Below are positions 9,327 to 16,799 of a stretch of 64,000 bases of DNA, one piece after another. How positions within the stretch are numbered: position 1 is the first letter of the stretch; the number at the start of each line of letters is the position of its first letter. The position numbers were made by a program, and so were the translations under genes. This DNA comes from Paracoccus sigandri (GTDB taxonomy: Bacteria; Pseudomonadota; Alphaproteobacteria; Rhodobacterales; Rhodobacteraceae). Under the pieces are notes generated by a model, which was not told the origin of the DNA, did not search any database, and saw nothing but the letters and a program-made list of their open reading frames with translations. The stretch lies in the NCBI RefSeq assembly GCF_003709565.1, contig NZ_QNRC01000005.1:124001-188000 (forward strand), read 5' to 3'.

Positions 9327-9356
9327 TTGACAAGCCCGGACGCCACGCGCAAGATG
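9327..9356 (+). promoter_or_regulatory. Candidate sigma70 promoter of the gabD-like gene
   Basis: A perfect -35 box TTGACA (9327-9332) is followed after 17-18 nt by a weak -10 (CAAGAT or AAGATG, 9350-9356). This is 28 nt upstream of the ATG at 9385 and is the only good candidate in the 254-base gap before that gene. Confidence 0.4.
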
Positions 9357-9384
9357 CGCCCGAAGCCAACCCCGAGGAGAGGCC

Positions 9385-10857
9385 ATGACCAAGCATTCGA
9401 CCGATCTCAAGACCCTTCTGCGCGATCCCTCGCTGCTGGAGACGCGCGCCTTCCTGGCCGGGGAATGGGTCGAGGCCGCCGATGGCGCGACCTTCGACGT
9501 GGTGAACCCGGCGCGCGGCGACGTGATCGCCAAGGTCGCCGACCTGGGCCGCGAAGACGCCGCCAGGGCGATCGAGGCCGCCCATGAGACCATGAAGGAC
9601 TGGGCGGCCCGGACGGCCAAGGAACGCGCGCAGGTGATGCGCAAATGGTTCGACCTGATGATCGAGAACCAGGACGACCTGGCCCGCATCCTGACCGCCG
9701 AGATGGGCAAGCCCTTCGCCGAGGCCAAGGGCGAGATCGTCTATGGCGCCAGCTTCATCGAATGGTTCGGCGAGGAAGCCAAGCGCGTCTATGGCGAGAC
9801 GATCCCCGGCCACATGCCCGACAAGCGCCTGACCGTGCTGCGCCAGCCCATCGGCGTGGTGGGCTCGATCACGCCCTGGAACTTCCCCAACGCGATGATC
9901 GCCCGCAAGGCCGGCCCCGCCCTGGCCGTGGGCTGCGGCTTCGTCGCGCGCCCGGCGGCGGAAACCCCGCTCTCGGCGCTGGCCATGGCGGTGCTGGGCG
10001 AACGCGCGGGCCTGCCCAGGGGCATCCTGTCGGTCATCACTTCGTCGCGGTCCTCGGATATCGGCAAGGAATTCTGCGAGAACCCGAAGGTCCGCAAGCT
10101 GACCTTCACCGGCTCGACCGAGGTCGGGCGGATCCTGCTGCGCCAGGCCGCCGACCAGGTGCTGAAATGCTCGATGGAGCTGGGCGGCAACGCGCCCTTC
10201 ATCGTCTTCGACGACGCCGATCTGGATGCGGCGGTGGAAGGGGCGATGGCCTCGAAATTCCGCAACAACGGCCAGACCTGCGTCTGCGCGAACCGCATCT
10301 ATGTCCAGGCCGGGGTCTATGACGCCTTCGCGAAGAAGCTGGCCGAGGCGGTGGACAAGCTGCGCGTCGGCGACGGGCTGGAAGAAGGCGTGACCACCGG
10401 CCCGCTGATCAACGAGGACGCCGTGGAAAAGGTCGAGGAACATATCCGCGACGTGCTGGACGGCGGCGGCCAGGTGGTGACCGGGGGCGAGCGCCTGGAG
10501 GGGCTGTTCTTCAAGCCCACCGTCGTCACCGGCGTGACCGACGCCATGAAGGTCGCGACCGAGGAGACCTTCGGCCCGCTGGCGCCGCTGTTCCGCTTCG
10601 AGACCGAGGAAGAGGCCGTCGCCAAGGCCAACGACACGATCTTCGGGCTGGCCTCGTATTTCTATGCCCGCGACATCGGCCGCATCACCCGCGTGCAGGA
10701 GGCGCTGGAATACGGCATCGTCGGCGTCAATACCGGCATCATCTCGACCGAGGTGGCGCCCTTCGGCGGCGTCAAGCAGTCGGGGCTGGGCCGCGAGGGC
10801 AGCCGCCACGGCATCGAGGACTTCCTGGAAATGAAATATGTCTGCCTGTCGATCTGA
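9385..10857 (+). CDS. gabD: NAD(P)-dependent succinate-semialdehyde dehydrogenase-like ALDH
   Basis: A 490-aa aldehyde dehydrogenase, full length, with GAGGAG just before the start. It oxidises an aldehyde, probably succinate semialdehyde, to the acid in the cytosol. Catalytic residues seen are N166 (PWNF), E265 (MELGGNAP) and C299 (GQTC). The glycine-rich FTGSTEVGR loop is at about 241-249. The C-terminal GLGREGSRHGIEDFLEMKY is typical of the GabD group. One oddity: the usual Lys of the KPA/KPS cofactor motif is Arg here (VARPAAETP, R189). It has its own candidate promoter and no gabT neighbour, so the GABA-pathway role is inferred from the family alone. Confidence 0.88.
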   Translation: MTKHSTDLKTLLRDPSLLETRAFLAGEWVEAADGATFDVVNPARGDVIAKVADLGREDAARAIEAAHETMKDWAARTAKERAQVMRKWFDLMIENQDDLARILTAEMGKPFAEAKGEIVYGASFIEWFGEEAKRVYGETIPGHMPDKRLTVLRQPIGVVGSITPWNFPNAMIARKAGPALAVGCGFVARPAAETPLSALAMAVLGERAGLPRGILSVITSSRSSDIGKEFCENPKVRKLTFTGSTEVGRILLRQAADQVLKCSMELGGNAPFIVFDDADLDAAVEGAMASKFRNNGQTCVCANRIYVQAGVYDAFAKKLAEAVDKLRVGDGLEEGVTTGPLINEDAVEKVEEHIRDVLDGGGQVVTGGERLEGLFFKPTVVTGVTDAMKVATEETFGPLAPLFRFETEEEAVAKANDTIFGLASYFYARDIGRITRVQEALEYGIVGVNTGIISTEVAPFGGVKQSGLGREGSRHGIEDFLEMKYVCLSI

Positions 10858-10977
10858 GGTCGGCGCCGCCGCAACCCACAGGACGCGATGCCGGGGAACG
10901 AAATCGCGCCCTGCGGCATTGCGTCCCTGAAAGCGCGCCGGGCGGGACCGGCGCGAGGCATCGAAAGAGGACATCTC

Positions 10978-11232
10978 ATGGAAGGTTTTGGCTGGATTCT
11001 GTCGATCATCCTGGGCGGCATCGCGGGCTGGATCGCGGAAAAGCTGATGGGCTCGGACCACAGCCTGGTGATGAACATCATCCTGGGCATCATCGGCGCG
11101 CTGCTGGGCAACTGGCTGTTCCGGCTGCTGATCGGCACGACGGCCGGCGGCGCGATCGGGCAGCTGGTGGTCGCGGTGATCGGCGCCTGCATCCTGATCT
11201 GGCTGGGCCGCGTCGTTCGCGGCCGTGGCTGA
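10978..11232 (+). CDS. GlsB/YeaQ/YmgE family membrane protein
   Basis: An 84-aa protein with three hydrophobic helices and the Gly-rich pattern IILGGIAGWIAEKLMG near the N-terminus and ILGIIGALLGNWLF in the middle, typical of the transglycosylase-associated (PF04226) stress membrane family. Biochemical role not established. The start at 10978 is chosen because AGAGGA precedes it; a longer in-frame opening from 10888 has no family match. It converges on the DUF2007-like gene, with only 25 nt between stops. Confidence 0.82.
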   Translation: MEGFGWILSIILGGIAGWIAEKLMGSDHSLVMNIILGIIGALLGNWLFRLLIGTTAGGAIGQLVVAVIGACILIWLGRVVRGRG

Positions 11233-11257
11233 GGCCGATCAGGCGCGAAACGCCGCG

Positions 11258-11644
11258 TCAGCCCTGCTGCGCCGCCGTGTCGGGAAGGCGGCGCAGGAAC
11301 AGCCCGCTCATCATCGGCGGGACATGGCTGAACCACAGCAGGAACAGGAAGATCAGCCCCAGGCGCCAGCCCAAAGGGCGCGCGATCATCAAGGGCTGGG
11401 CGGCAAGAAGATCATGCGCCGCACGCATCTGCGAAGGCGGCACGACGATGCGGACGCCGCCAAGCGCAAGCCCCATCTGCGGCATCTGGTGATGCGTCAG
11501 GGTGTCCAGCAGATCGGCCCGGATACCCGCGTCGCGCAGGACCGCCACCGCCAGCTGCACTTCTGGCCAGCGATAGCCATGGGCAATGCAGACCGGCCCG
11601 CCGCCGTCCCTGCTGGACGGGCTGGCAAGCCGGGCGGGTCTCAT
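11258..11644 (-). CDS. DUF2007-like small protein with C-terminal membrane segment
   Basis: Up to 128 aa. The part from about residue 18 (VCIAHGYRWPEVQLAVAVLRDAGI) has the look of the DUF2007 putative signal-transducing fold: an alternating strand and helix with a VVPPSQMRAAHDLL helix. A hydrophobic segment follows at about 93-112. The ATG at 11644 overlaps the stop of trcR by four bases, which supports this start, although the first 17 residues look poorly conserved. Function unknown; probably co-expressed with trcR. Confidence 0.6.
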   Translation of the reverse strand: MRPARLASPSSRDGGGPVCIAHGYRWPEVQLAVAVLRDAGIRADLLDTLTHHQMPQMGLALGGVRIVVPPSQMRAAHDLLAAQPLMIARPLGWRLGLIFLFLLWFSHVPPMMSGLFLRRLPDTAAQQG

Positions 11645-12396
11645 TTTTCGTCGTCCTCGTCGTCCTCGTCATCCTGCTCGGGCAGGTTGAAGAAGCTGTC
11701 GGCATCCAGGTTGCGCTCGGTCTCTTTCTCGGCCTCGTCGTCGCGGGTCAGCGAGAAATTCTCCAGCCCGGCGATCGAGCTGGGCAGGCGCGGCTCCTCG
11801 CCCATGGCCAGCGAGGTCTCGGTGCTGACCAGCTTGCGGCGCTCGTCATCGGTCATGACCTCGCCCGCGGCGGCGGCCTTCTTGGCAGCCTTCTGCACGG
11901 CGGCGTCCAGCTCGGTCTGGCGGCACAATCCCAGCGCGACCGGATCGATCGGCTGGATGTTCTGGATGTTCCAATGGGTGCGCTCGCGGATCGAGGCGAT
12001 GGTCGGCTTGGTGGTGCCGACCAGCTTGGCGATCTGCGAATCCGCCAGCTCCGGGTGGAACTTCACCAGCCACAGGATCGCCGCCGGGCGGTCCTGGCGC
12101 TTGGAGAGCGGCGTATAGCGCGGGCCGCGGCGCTTCTCCTCGCCCTCGGCGGCGGGGTTGTGCTTCAGGCGCAGCTTGTAGGCGGGATTGGCCTCGGCCT
12201 TCTTGATCTCCTCGGCGTCCAGCTGGTGCGAGGCGACCGGGTCATAGCCCTTGACCCCCACCGCCACGTCGCCATCGGCGATGCCCTGCACCTCCAGCTC
12301 GTGCAGACCGCAGAAATCGCCGATCTGCTTGAAGCTGAGCGTGGTATTGTCGACCAGCCAGACGGCGGTCGCCTTGGCCATCAACGGCTTGCTCAT
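11641..12396 (-). CDS. trcR: DUF1013 cell-cycle transcriptional regulator TrcR
   Basis: A 251-aa DUF1013 protein, a family restricted mainly to Alphaproteobacteria and annotated as the cell-cycle transcriptional regulator TrcR. The conserved part covers about residues 1-150, starting MSKPLMAKATAVWLVDNT. It includes two helix-turn-helix-like stretches, LSFKQIGDFCGLHELEVQ and LADSQIAKLVGTTKPTIAS. The C-terminus is a run of acidic residues (DDEDDEDDE). The start at 12396 has GGAG 8 nt before it. The DUF2007-like gene overlaps its stop. Assignment by family; no target is visible here. Confidence 0.82.
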   Translation of the reverse strand: MSKPLMAKATAVWLVDNTTLSFKQIGDFCGLHELEVQGIADGDVAVGVKGYDPVASHQLDAEEIKKAEANPAYKLRLKHNPAAEGEEKRRGPRYTPLSKRQDRPAAILWLVKFHPELADSQIAKLVGTTKPTIASIRERTHWNIQNIQPIDPVALGLCRQTELDAAVQKAAKKAAAAGEVMTDDERRKLVSTETSLAMGEEPRLPSSIAGLENFSLTRDDEAEKETERNLDADSFFNLPEQDDEDDEDDEK

Positions 12397-12587
12397 GTCG
12401 TTCTCCTTCGCGTGTCTGCCCCGATGACGGCATGGCTTCCTTTGGCCGTGAAAACGGCTTTCGGCGGGGGCCATTCCTCGTTTTCGGGGGGAATTGCCGC
12501 CGGATATAGCGTTTTCGCGGCGCGGGGAAAAGAGGATTCGCGCATTCCGCTGATGCGCGGCCCGACAGGCCGGTCTAGGCTGGCGCC

Positions 12588-13241
12588 ATGAAACGGATCC
12601 TGTGCCTTGCCCTGGCGCTGGCCTGCGCGCCCGCCGCCGCCCCGGCCCATGATATGGCGGCCCGCGACGTTGCGGGGGAATTCGACTATTACGTGCTGGC
12701 GCTCAGCTGGTCGCCGGCCTGGTGCAGCGCGACCGGCGCGGCGCGCGGCGCCGATCAATGCGCGGCGGGACGGCGGCTGGATTTCGTCGTCCACGGGCTG
12801 TGGCCGCAATACGAACGCGGCTGGCCGCAGAACTGCACGACCGCCGAGCGCGACCCGTCGCGGCGCGAAAGCCAGCAGATGGCGGACATCATGGGCTCGG
12901 GCGGGCTGGCCTGGCACCAATGGCAGAAGCACGGCCGCTGCTCGGGCCTGTCGGCGGCGGGCTACTACGGCGCGACGCGCGCGGCTGCCGGGCGGATCCG
13001 GATCCCCGACCCCTTCGCCGAGCTGGACCGCGACATCACCCTGCCACCCGAGGTGATCGAGGAAGCCTTCATCGAGGCCAATCCGGGGTTGGGCCGCGAC
13101 GCCATCACCGTGACCTGCCGCGGCGAGGAACTGCAGGAGGTGCGGATCTGCCTGACCCGCGACCTGGAGCCCCGCGACTGCGCCCCCGACATACGGCGCG
13201 ATTGCAGCCGCAGCCGGGTGCTGATGGAAAGCCCGCGCTGA
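12588..13241 (+). CDS. Secreted RNase T2 family ribonuclease
   Basis: A 217-aa exported ribonuclease with signal peptide (residues 1-20, ending APA-HD). The two active-site segments are present: CAS I FVVHGLWPQ with H69, and CAS II WHQWQKHGRCSG with H115. At the position of the usual catalytic glutamate in CAS II (H-E-x-x-K-H-G) this protein has Q111. Cysteines at 46, 58, 83 and 118 and four near the C-terminus fit the disulfide-rich fold. It should cleave single-stranded RNA in the periplasm, leaving 2',3'-cyclic ends, if the Gln is tolerated. Transcribed alone, divergently from trcR. Confidence 0.85.
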   Translation: MKRILCLALALACAPAAAPAHDMAARDVAGEFDYYVLALSWSPAWCSATGAARGADQCAAGRRLDFVVHGLWPQYERGWPQNCTTAERDPSRRESQQMADIMGSGGLAWHQWQKHGRCSGLSAAGYYGATRAAAGRIRIPDPFAELDRDITLPPEVIEEAFIEANPGLGRDAITVTCRGEELQEVRICLTRDLEPRDCAPDIRRDCSRSRVLMESPR

Positions 13242-13294
13242 TCCGCCGCCCCGGCGATCTGCGCCCCGCGACCGCCGGGGCGCTTCGCCCCGTC

Positions 13295-13331
13295 GCCGGC
13301 TGGTACTTGAACCAGTGGCGCACCAGCCGGC
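13295..13331. terminator. Long hairpin between convergent genes
   Basis: Perfect 10-bp arms GCCGGCTGGT (13295-13304) and ACCAGCCGGC (13322-13331) with a 17-nt interior that can itself fold (TGGT with ACCA). It sits between the convergent RNase T2 and quinone oxidoreductase genes, so a bidirectional transcription end is likely, although there is no T run. Confidence 0.45.
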
Positions 13332-13333
13332 GC

Positions 13334-13362
13334 CCCCCGAGGGTATTTGGGCAACGAAGAAG
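13334..13362 (+). repeat. Dispersed intergenic motif, copy 2
   Basis: CCCCCGAGGGTATTTGGGCA followed by ACGAAGAAG, nearly identical to 3671-3700. It again follows a GC hairpin and lies in a convergent intergenic gap. Confidence 0.6.
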
Positions 13363-13434
13363 ACAGAGAGCACTACCCTGCGCATCTCCGTTGTCCCAAT
13401 ACCCCCGCCGGAGGCAACCGCCCGTGCCGCGGGC

Positions 13435-14424
13435 TCAGCCGCCCGCCACTTTCAGGACGATCTTGCCGATATGCCGGCTGCTTTCCATTCGGCGATGCGC
13501 CTCGGCCGCATCCTTCAGGTCGAACTCGCTGTCGATGGTGACCTTGACGGCGCCGCCCTCGATCATCGGCCAGAGCATGTCGCGCAGGGCTTCCGCGATG
13601 TCGGCCTTGGCACCGTCCGATTGCGGGCGCAGCGTCGATCCGGTCACGACCAGGCGCCGGGCCATGATCTGGGCGAAGTTCAGCTCGGCCTTCGGGCCGT
13701 CCAGGAAGGCGATCATCACCAGCCGCCCGTCATTGGCCAGCGCCTTGATGTTGCGCGCAATATAGCTGCCGCCCACCATGTCGAGGATCAGGTCGGCGCC
13801 GCCCTCGTCGCGCAGGCGGGCGACGAAATCCTCGTCGCGGTAATTGATCGCGCTGGCGCCCAGCTCGGCGATGGCCGCGCATTTCTCGGCGCTGCCCGCG
13901 GTGGCGAAGACGCGGGCGCCAAGCGCGCGGGCGGTCTGGATCGCCATCATGCCGATGCCCGAGGTGCCGCCATGGACCAGGAAGCGCTCGCCCGCGCGCA
14001 GCTTGCCGCGCATGACCACGTTCGACCAGACGGTGAAGGCGGTTTCCGGCAGGCAGGCGGCCTCGCGCAGGCTCAGCCCCTCGGGGATCGCCAGGGCATG
14101 GTCGGCATGGCAGACCGCGTATTCGGCATAGCCGCCGCCCGGCAGCAGCGCCGTCACCCGGTCGCCCTTCCGCCAGCGGCTGACGCCCGCGCCGATGCCG
14201 ACGACCTCGCCCGCGGCCTCCAGCCCCGGCAGGTCCGAGGCCCCCGGCGGCGGCGCGTAGGAGCCGGCGCGCTGCAGCACGTCGGGCCGGTTCACCCCGG
14301 CCCAGCCGACCCGGATCAGGATCTGGTCGTGGCTGGGGACCGGCACCGGGCGGCGGGCGGGTTGCAGCTTGTCGGCATCACCGGGGGCGGTGATCTCGAT
14401 GGCGTTCATCGCGTCGGGGAACAT
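13435..14424 (-). CDS. NAD(P)H quinone oxidoreductase (zinc-independent MDR family)
   Basis: A 329-aa medium-chain reductase of the quinone oxidoreductase (QOR/PIG3) type. A GroES-like N-terminal domain (about 1-125, with WAGVNRPDVLQRAG and the PGLEAAGEVVGIG turn) is followed by a Rossmann domain with the HGGTSGIGMMAIQTARALGA nucleotide motif at about 152-171. Zinc-ligand residues of alcohol dehydrogenases are absent. It probably reduces quinones or enals with NADPH. AAGGAGAC precedes the ATG at 14424. It starts 9 nt after coq9, so the two share a transcript. Confidence 0.88.
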   Translation of the reverse strand: MFPDAMNAIEITAPGDADKLQPARRPVPVPSHDQILIRVGWAGVNRPDVLQRAGSYAPPPGASDLPGLEAAGEVVGIGAGVSRWRKGDRVTALLPGGGYAEYAVCHADHALAIPEGLSLREAACLPETAFTVWSNVVMRGKLRAGERFLVHGGTSGIGMMAIQTARALGARVFATAGSAEKCAAIAELGASAINYRDEDFVARLRDEGGADLILDMVGGSYIARNIKALANDGRLVMIAFLDGPKAELNFAQIMARRLVVTGSTLRPQSDGAKADIAEALRDMLWPMIEGGAVKVTIDSEFDLKDAAEAHRRMESSRHIGKIVLKVAGG

Positions 14425-14433
14425 CCTGTCTCC

Positions 14434-15102
14434 TTATCGGGTGGTCGTCTTGCCGGGCAGGTCGCGGTTGCGGGGCGCCCGGATCCAGCCGAAGGCCATG
14501 TCGCCTAGCGCCGCGGCACCGGGCAGCTTGCGCAGCCGCGTCTTGAAGGTCTCGAAGCGCATCACCCCGTCGATCCGGCGGTCGAGAAAGGCGCGGCTGT
14601 CGGCGCGGCCGGGCGAATCGTCGCCCAGCCAGAACAGCACCGTCGCGCTGATCACCGCCGACAGCGTGGCGCGCTTGCTGTACCAGCTTGCATCGCCCGA
14701 GCGGTCGCCCAGCCCGGTCCAGATGATGTCGGCGCTTTCCCAGACCAGCCGCGCGCCGAGCGGGGCATTCTGCGGCAGGGCAAGCGTGGCGGCGGCGGCG
14801 CGGACCAGTTCCGGCTCGACCAGCGTCAGCCGGTGCCAGACGGCACCCGCCACGCGGTCGCGCAAGCGACCCTCGGGCGGGGTCGCGGGCGGGGTCGCGG
14901 CCAGCCAGTCGCGCAGCTGGGCATCGGCGCGGCGGTGATAGGCGGCCGCCAGCCCGGCGCCGCCTTGCGGGAAATGCACCCGCGCCAGCGCGGCGGACAT
15001 GCCGATGTCGCGGGCGCCGGCCATCAGCGCGGCCTCGTTCATCCCGTCGAACGGCACATGGGCCAGCGCGGCGTTCAGCAGGGTTTCCTGATCTGTCTGC
15101 AT
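14434..15102 (-). CDS. coq9: COQ9 family ubiquinone biosynthesis protein
   Basis: A 222-aa COQ9/RpsU-associated family protein. In mitochondria and alphaproteobacteria it binds lipid intermediates and supports the Coq7 hydroxylation step of ubiquinone synthesis. The core stretch SADIIWTGLGDRSGDASWYSKRATLSAV (shown only in part here; residues about 130-160) and the RRIDGVMRFETFK end are characteristic. The start at 15102 (MQTDQETLL) is preferred to an ATG 23 codons upstream. It lies next to rpsU, a neighbourhood that gave the bacterial family its annotation name, and upstream of the quinone oxidoreductase. Confidence 0.87.
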   Translation of the reverse strand: MQTDQETLLNAALAHVPFDGMNEAALMAGARDIGMSAALARVHFPQGGAGLAAAYHRRADAQLRDWLAATPPATPPEGRLRDRVAGAVWHRLTLVEPELVRAAAATLALPQNAPLGARLVWESADIIWTGLGDRSGDASWYSKRATLSAVISATVLFWLGDDSPGRADSRAFLDRRIDGVMRFETFKTRLRKLPGAAALGDMAFGWIRAPRNRDLPGKTTTR

Positions 15103-15200
15103 GGTTTCGGCCTCTGTCTGGACAAGAACGTCCCTCGCTGCTATGGGAACGCTTCCTGCAATCATCTGCAACTCTAACCTAGGAAGGTGGTGACAACCAC

Positions 15201-15407
15201 ATGCAGGTCAACGTTCGCGACAACAACGTCGAACAGGCGCTTCGTGCCCTGAAGAAAAAGCTTCAGCGCGAGGGTGTTTTCCGTGAAATGAAGCTTCGGC
15301 AGCATTTCGAGAAACCGTCGGTCAAGAAAGCCCGTGAAAAGGCCGAGGCCGTCCGCCGCGCCCGCAAGCTGGCCCGTAAGAAGGCACAGCGCGAAGGCGC
15401 CCTCTAA
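15201..15407 (+). CDS. rpsU: Small-subunit ribosomal protein bS21
   Basis: A 68-aa very basic protein matching bS21, starting [20 protein letters not shown] and ending in the Lys/Arg-rich [15 protein letters not shown]. It binds the 30S platform near the 16S 3' end and helps mRNA selection. AAGGTGG lies 11 nt upstream. It is divergent from coq9 with a 98-nt gap and followed by a good intrinsic terminator, so it is transcribed alone. Confidence 0.96.
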   Translation: MQVNVRDNNVEQALRALKKKLQREGVFREMKLRQHFEKPSVKKAREKAEAVRRARKLARKKAQREGAL

Positions 15408-15459
15408 GGGTCCTCTCGCCCGGACGCGCTGCAAGACGACGCGATCAGAAAATCAGCGA

Positions 15460-15492
15460 CCCCCGCGGCCCCGGCCTGCGGGGGTTTGCTTT
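15460..15492 (+). terminator. Intrinsic terminator of rpsU
   Basis: Stem CCCCCGC (15460-15466) and GCGGGGG (15478-15484) with an 11-nt loop, followed directly by TTTGCTTT. Lies 53 nt after the rpsU stop. Confidence 0.8.
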
Positions 15493-15521
15493 GCCGGTCA
15501 ACCCCGGTCAGCCCTCCCCGG

Positions 15522-16151
15522 TCAGCCCTCGTCGGCAAGGCGGCGGGCCATGCGCCCGGCCAGGGCGTCGCCGCCGGTCCTTTGCAGCCCCTCGATCACG
15601 CCGCGATAGTCGCGCGCCTCGCGGTTCTGGCTCAGCTTGGACTTTGCCAGGACCCTGCGGACCGAGATGCGGAAGGCGACGATATTCTCCAGCATCTGCG
15701 CCAGGTAATCGGCGGGCGCGTCGGCCATCCTCCAGCCGTCCCGGCCGTTCAGGCGGCGCTCGTGATCGCGCGTCAGCAGGCCGACGGCGGCGCGCTTGGT
15801 GCGTTCGTCATGCTGGAAGGTGATGGCGCCGTAGACATGCACCACCTGATAGTTCCAGGTCGGCACATGCCGGTGATGTTCGGGCTTGCTGGGATAGAAA
15901 TTCGGCGAGACATAGCCGTCCTCGCCCCGGAAGACGGCCAGCACCTGTTGCCCGGCGGCGATCAGGCGGTGCATGTCATTGGCCAGCGCCACATGGCCGA
16001 CCAGCGCACCGTCGGGGGCGGCGAAGACCGGGATATGGTTGGCGACCAGTCCCTCGGCCGTCTGCGCCACGATGCAGGCCAGCGGCGCGGCGCCGATCAC
16101 CGAGGCGATCTCGGCGCCGTCGATTTCCTTGAAATGCGGGGGTAGATACAT
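15522..16151 (-). CDS. PaiB-type FMN-binding negative transcriptional regulator
   Basis: A 209-aa member of the PaiB family: flavin-reductase-like split-barrel proteins first described as negative regulators of sporulation and protease genes in Bacillus. Characteristic stretches are MYLPPHF at the start, ANHIPVF, GHVALANDMHR, SPNFYPSKPEHHRHVPTWNY and the C-terminal KLSQNREARDYRGVIEGL. GGAGGCGCAGG precedes the start. It is upstream-adjacent on the same strand to the Lrp-type gene (36-nt gap), so the two may be co-transcribed. Actual target and FMN use are unknown here. Confidence 0.86.
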   Translation of the reverse strand: MYLPPHFKEIDGAEIASVIGAAPLACIVAQTAEGLVANHIPVFAAPDGALVGHVALANDMHRLIAAGQQVLAVFRGEDGYVSPNFYPSKPEHHRHVPTWNYQVVHVYGAITFQHDERTKRAAVGLLTRDHERRLNGRDGWRMADAPADYLAQMLENIVAFRISVRRVLAKSKLSQNREARDYRGVIEGLQRTGGDALAGRMARRLADEG

Positions 16152-16187
16152 CCTGCGCCTCCGTTCGCCGCGCTGCGAAGGGATCCA

Positions 16188-16649
16188 TCATACCGGAATC
16201 GCCGTCGTGCGGAACACCGTGCGCAGCGCGAATGACGAATGCATCTGCCGCACCCCCGGCAGGCGCGACAGGTGCTGGCGGTGGATGCGGGCGAAATCGT
16301 CGGTGTCCTCGACCACGATCTTCAGCAGGTAATCCGCCGTGCCCGCCATCAGGTGGCATTCCAGCACGTCGGGAATCGCCCGGACCGCGCGCTCGAAGGC
16401 GTCGAGGATGTCGTCGGCCTGCCCGGTCAGGGTGATCTCGACGAAGACGGTGGTCGGGCGCTGCACCTTGCGCTGGTCCAGTAGCGCGACATAGCCCGAG
16501 ATGACGCCCGCCTCCTCCAGCCGCTGCACGCGCCGATGGCAGGCGCTGGCCGACAGGTGGATGCGCTGCGCAAGCTCGGCATTGGTGATTCGGCCGTCCT
16601 TCTGCAAAAGCGCAAGGATTCGGCGGTCTATTGCGTCGATTTCGGTCAT
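16188..16649 (-). CDS. Lrp/AsnC family transcriptional regulator
   Basis: A 153-aa regulator with an N-terminal winged helix-turn-helix (about residues 4-60; ITNAELAQRIHLSASACHRRVQRLEEAGVI, of which LSASACHRRVQRLE is the recognition helix) and a C-terminal RAM/AsnC ligand domain (about 65-150, with the GTADYLLKIVVEDTDDF strand-helix). ATG at 16649 is chosen over the one at 16658 because GAAGAA then has normal spacing. It is divergent from alanine dehydrogenase across 150 bp, the usual arrangement of an alanine-responsive Lrp paralogue with its target, so control of ald is likely. Confidence 0.9.
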   Translation of the reverse strand: MTEIDAIDRRILALLQKDGRITNAELAQRIHLSASACHRRVQRLEEAGVISGYVALLDQRKVQRPTTVFVEITLTGQADDILDAFERAVRAIPDVLECHLMAGTADYLLKIVVEDTDDFARIHRQHLSRLPGVRQMHSSFALRTVFRTTAIPV

Positions 16650-16799
16650 TCTGCGCATTTCTTCGATTGACGGCCCCGATGATAACCGGATCTTCGGCCA
16701 AGGCCAGCGTCAGGCCGGCAGTTGCGCAGCATCTTGCGCGGCGCTTGTATCAGACTGAGGTCACAGGGCCCCTTTCGAAGGGCCACAGGGAGGAATGCA

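Noticed and set aside
9301..11061. 586-codon minus-strand frame opposite the aldehyde dehydrogenase
   Set aside because: Shadow of a well-supported gene, His/Gly/Arg-rich with no domain.
13295..13331. tRNA-like T-arm (GGTTCAAGTACC on the minus strand)
   Set aside because: No D-arm, anticodon arm or acceptor stem nearby, and the T-stem pairing is off by one; it is better explained as part of a terminator hairpin.
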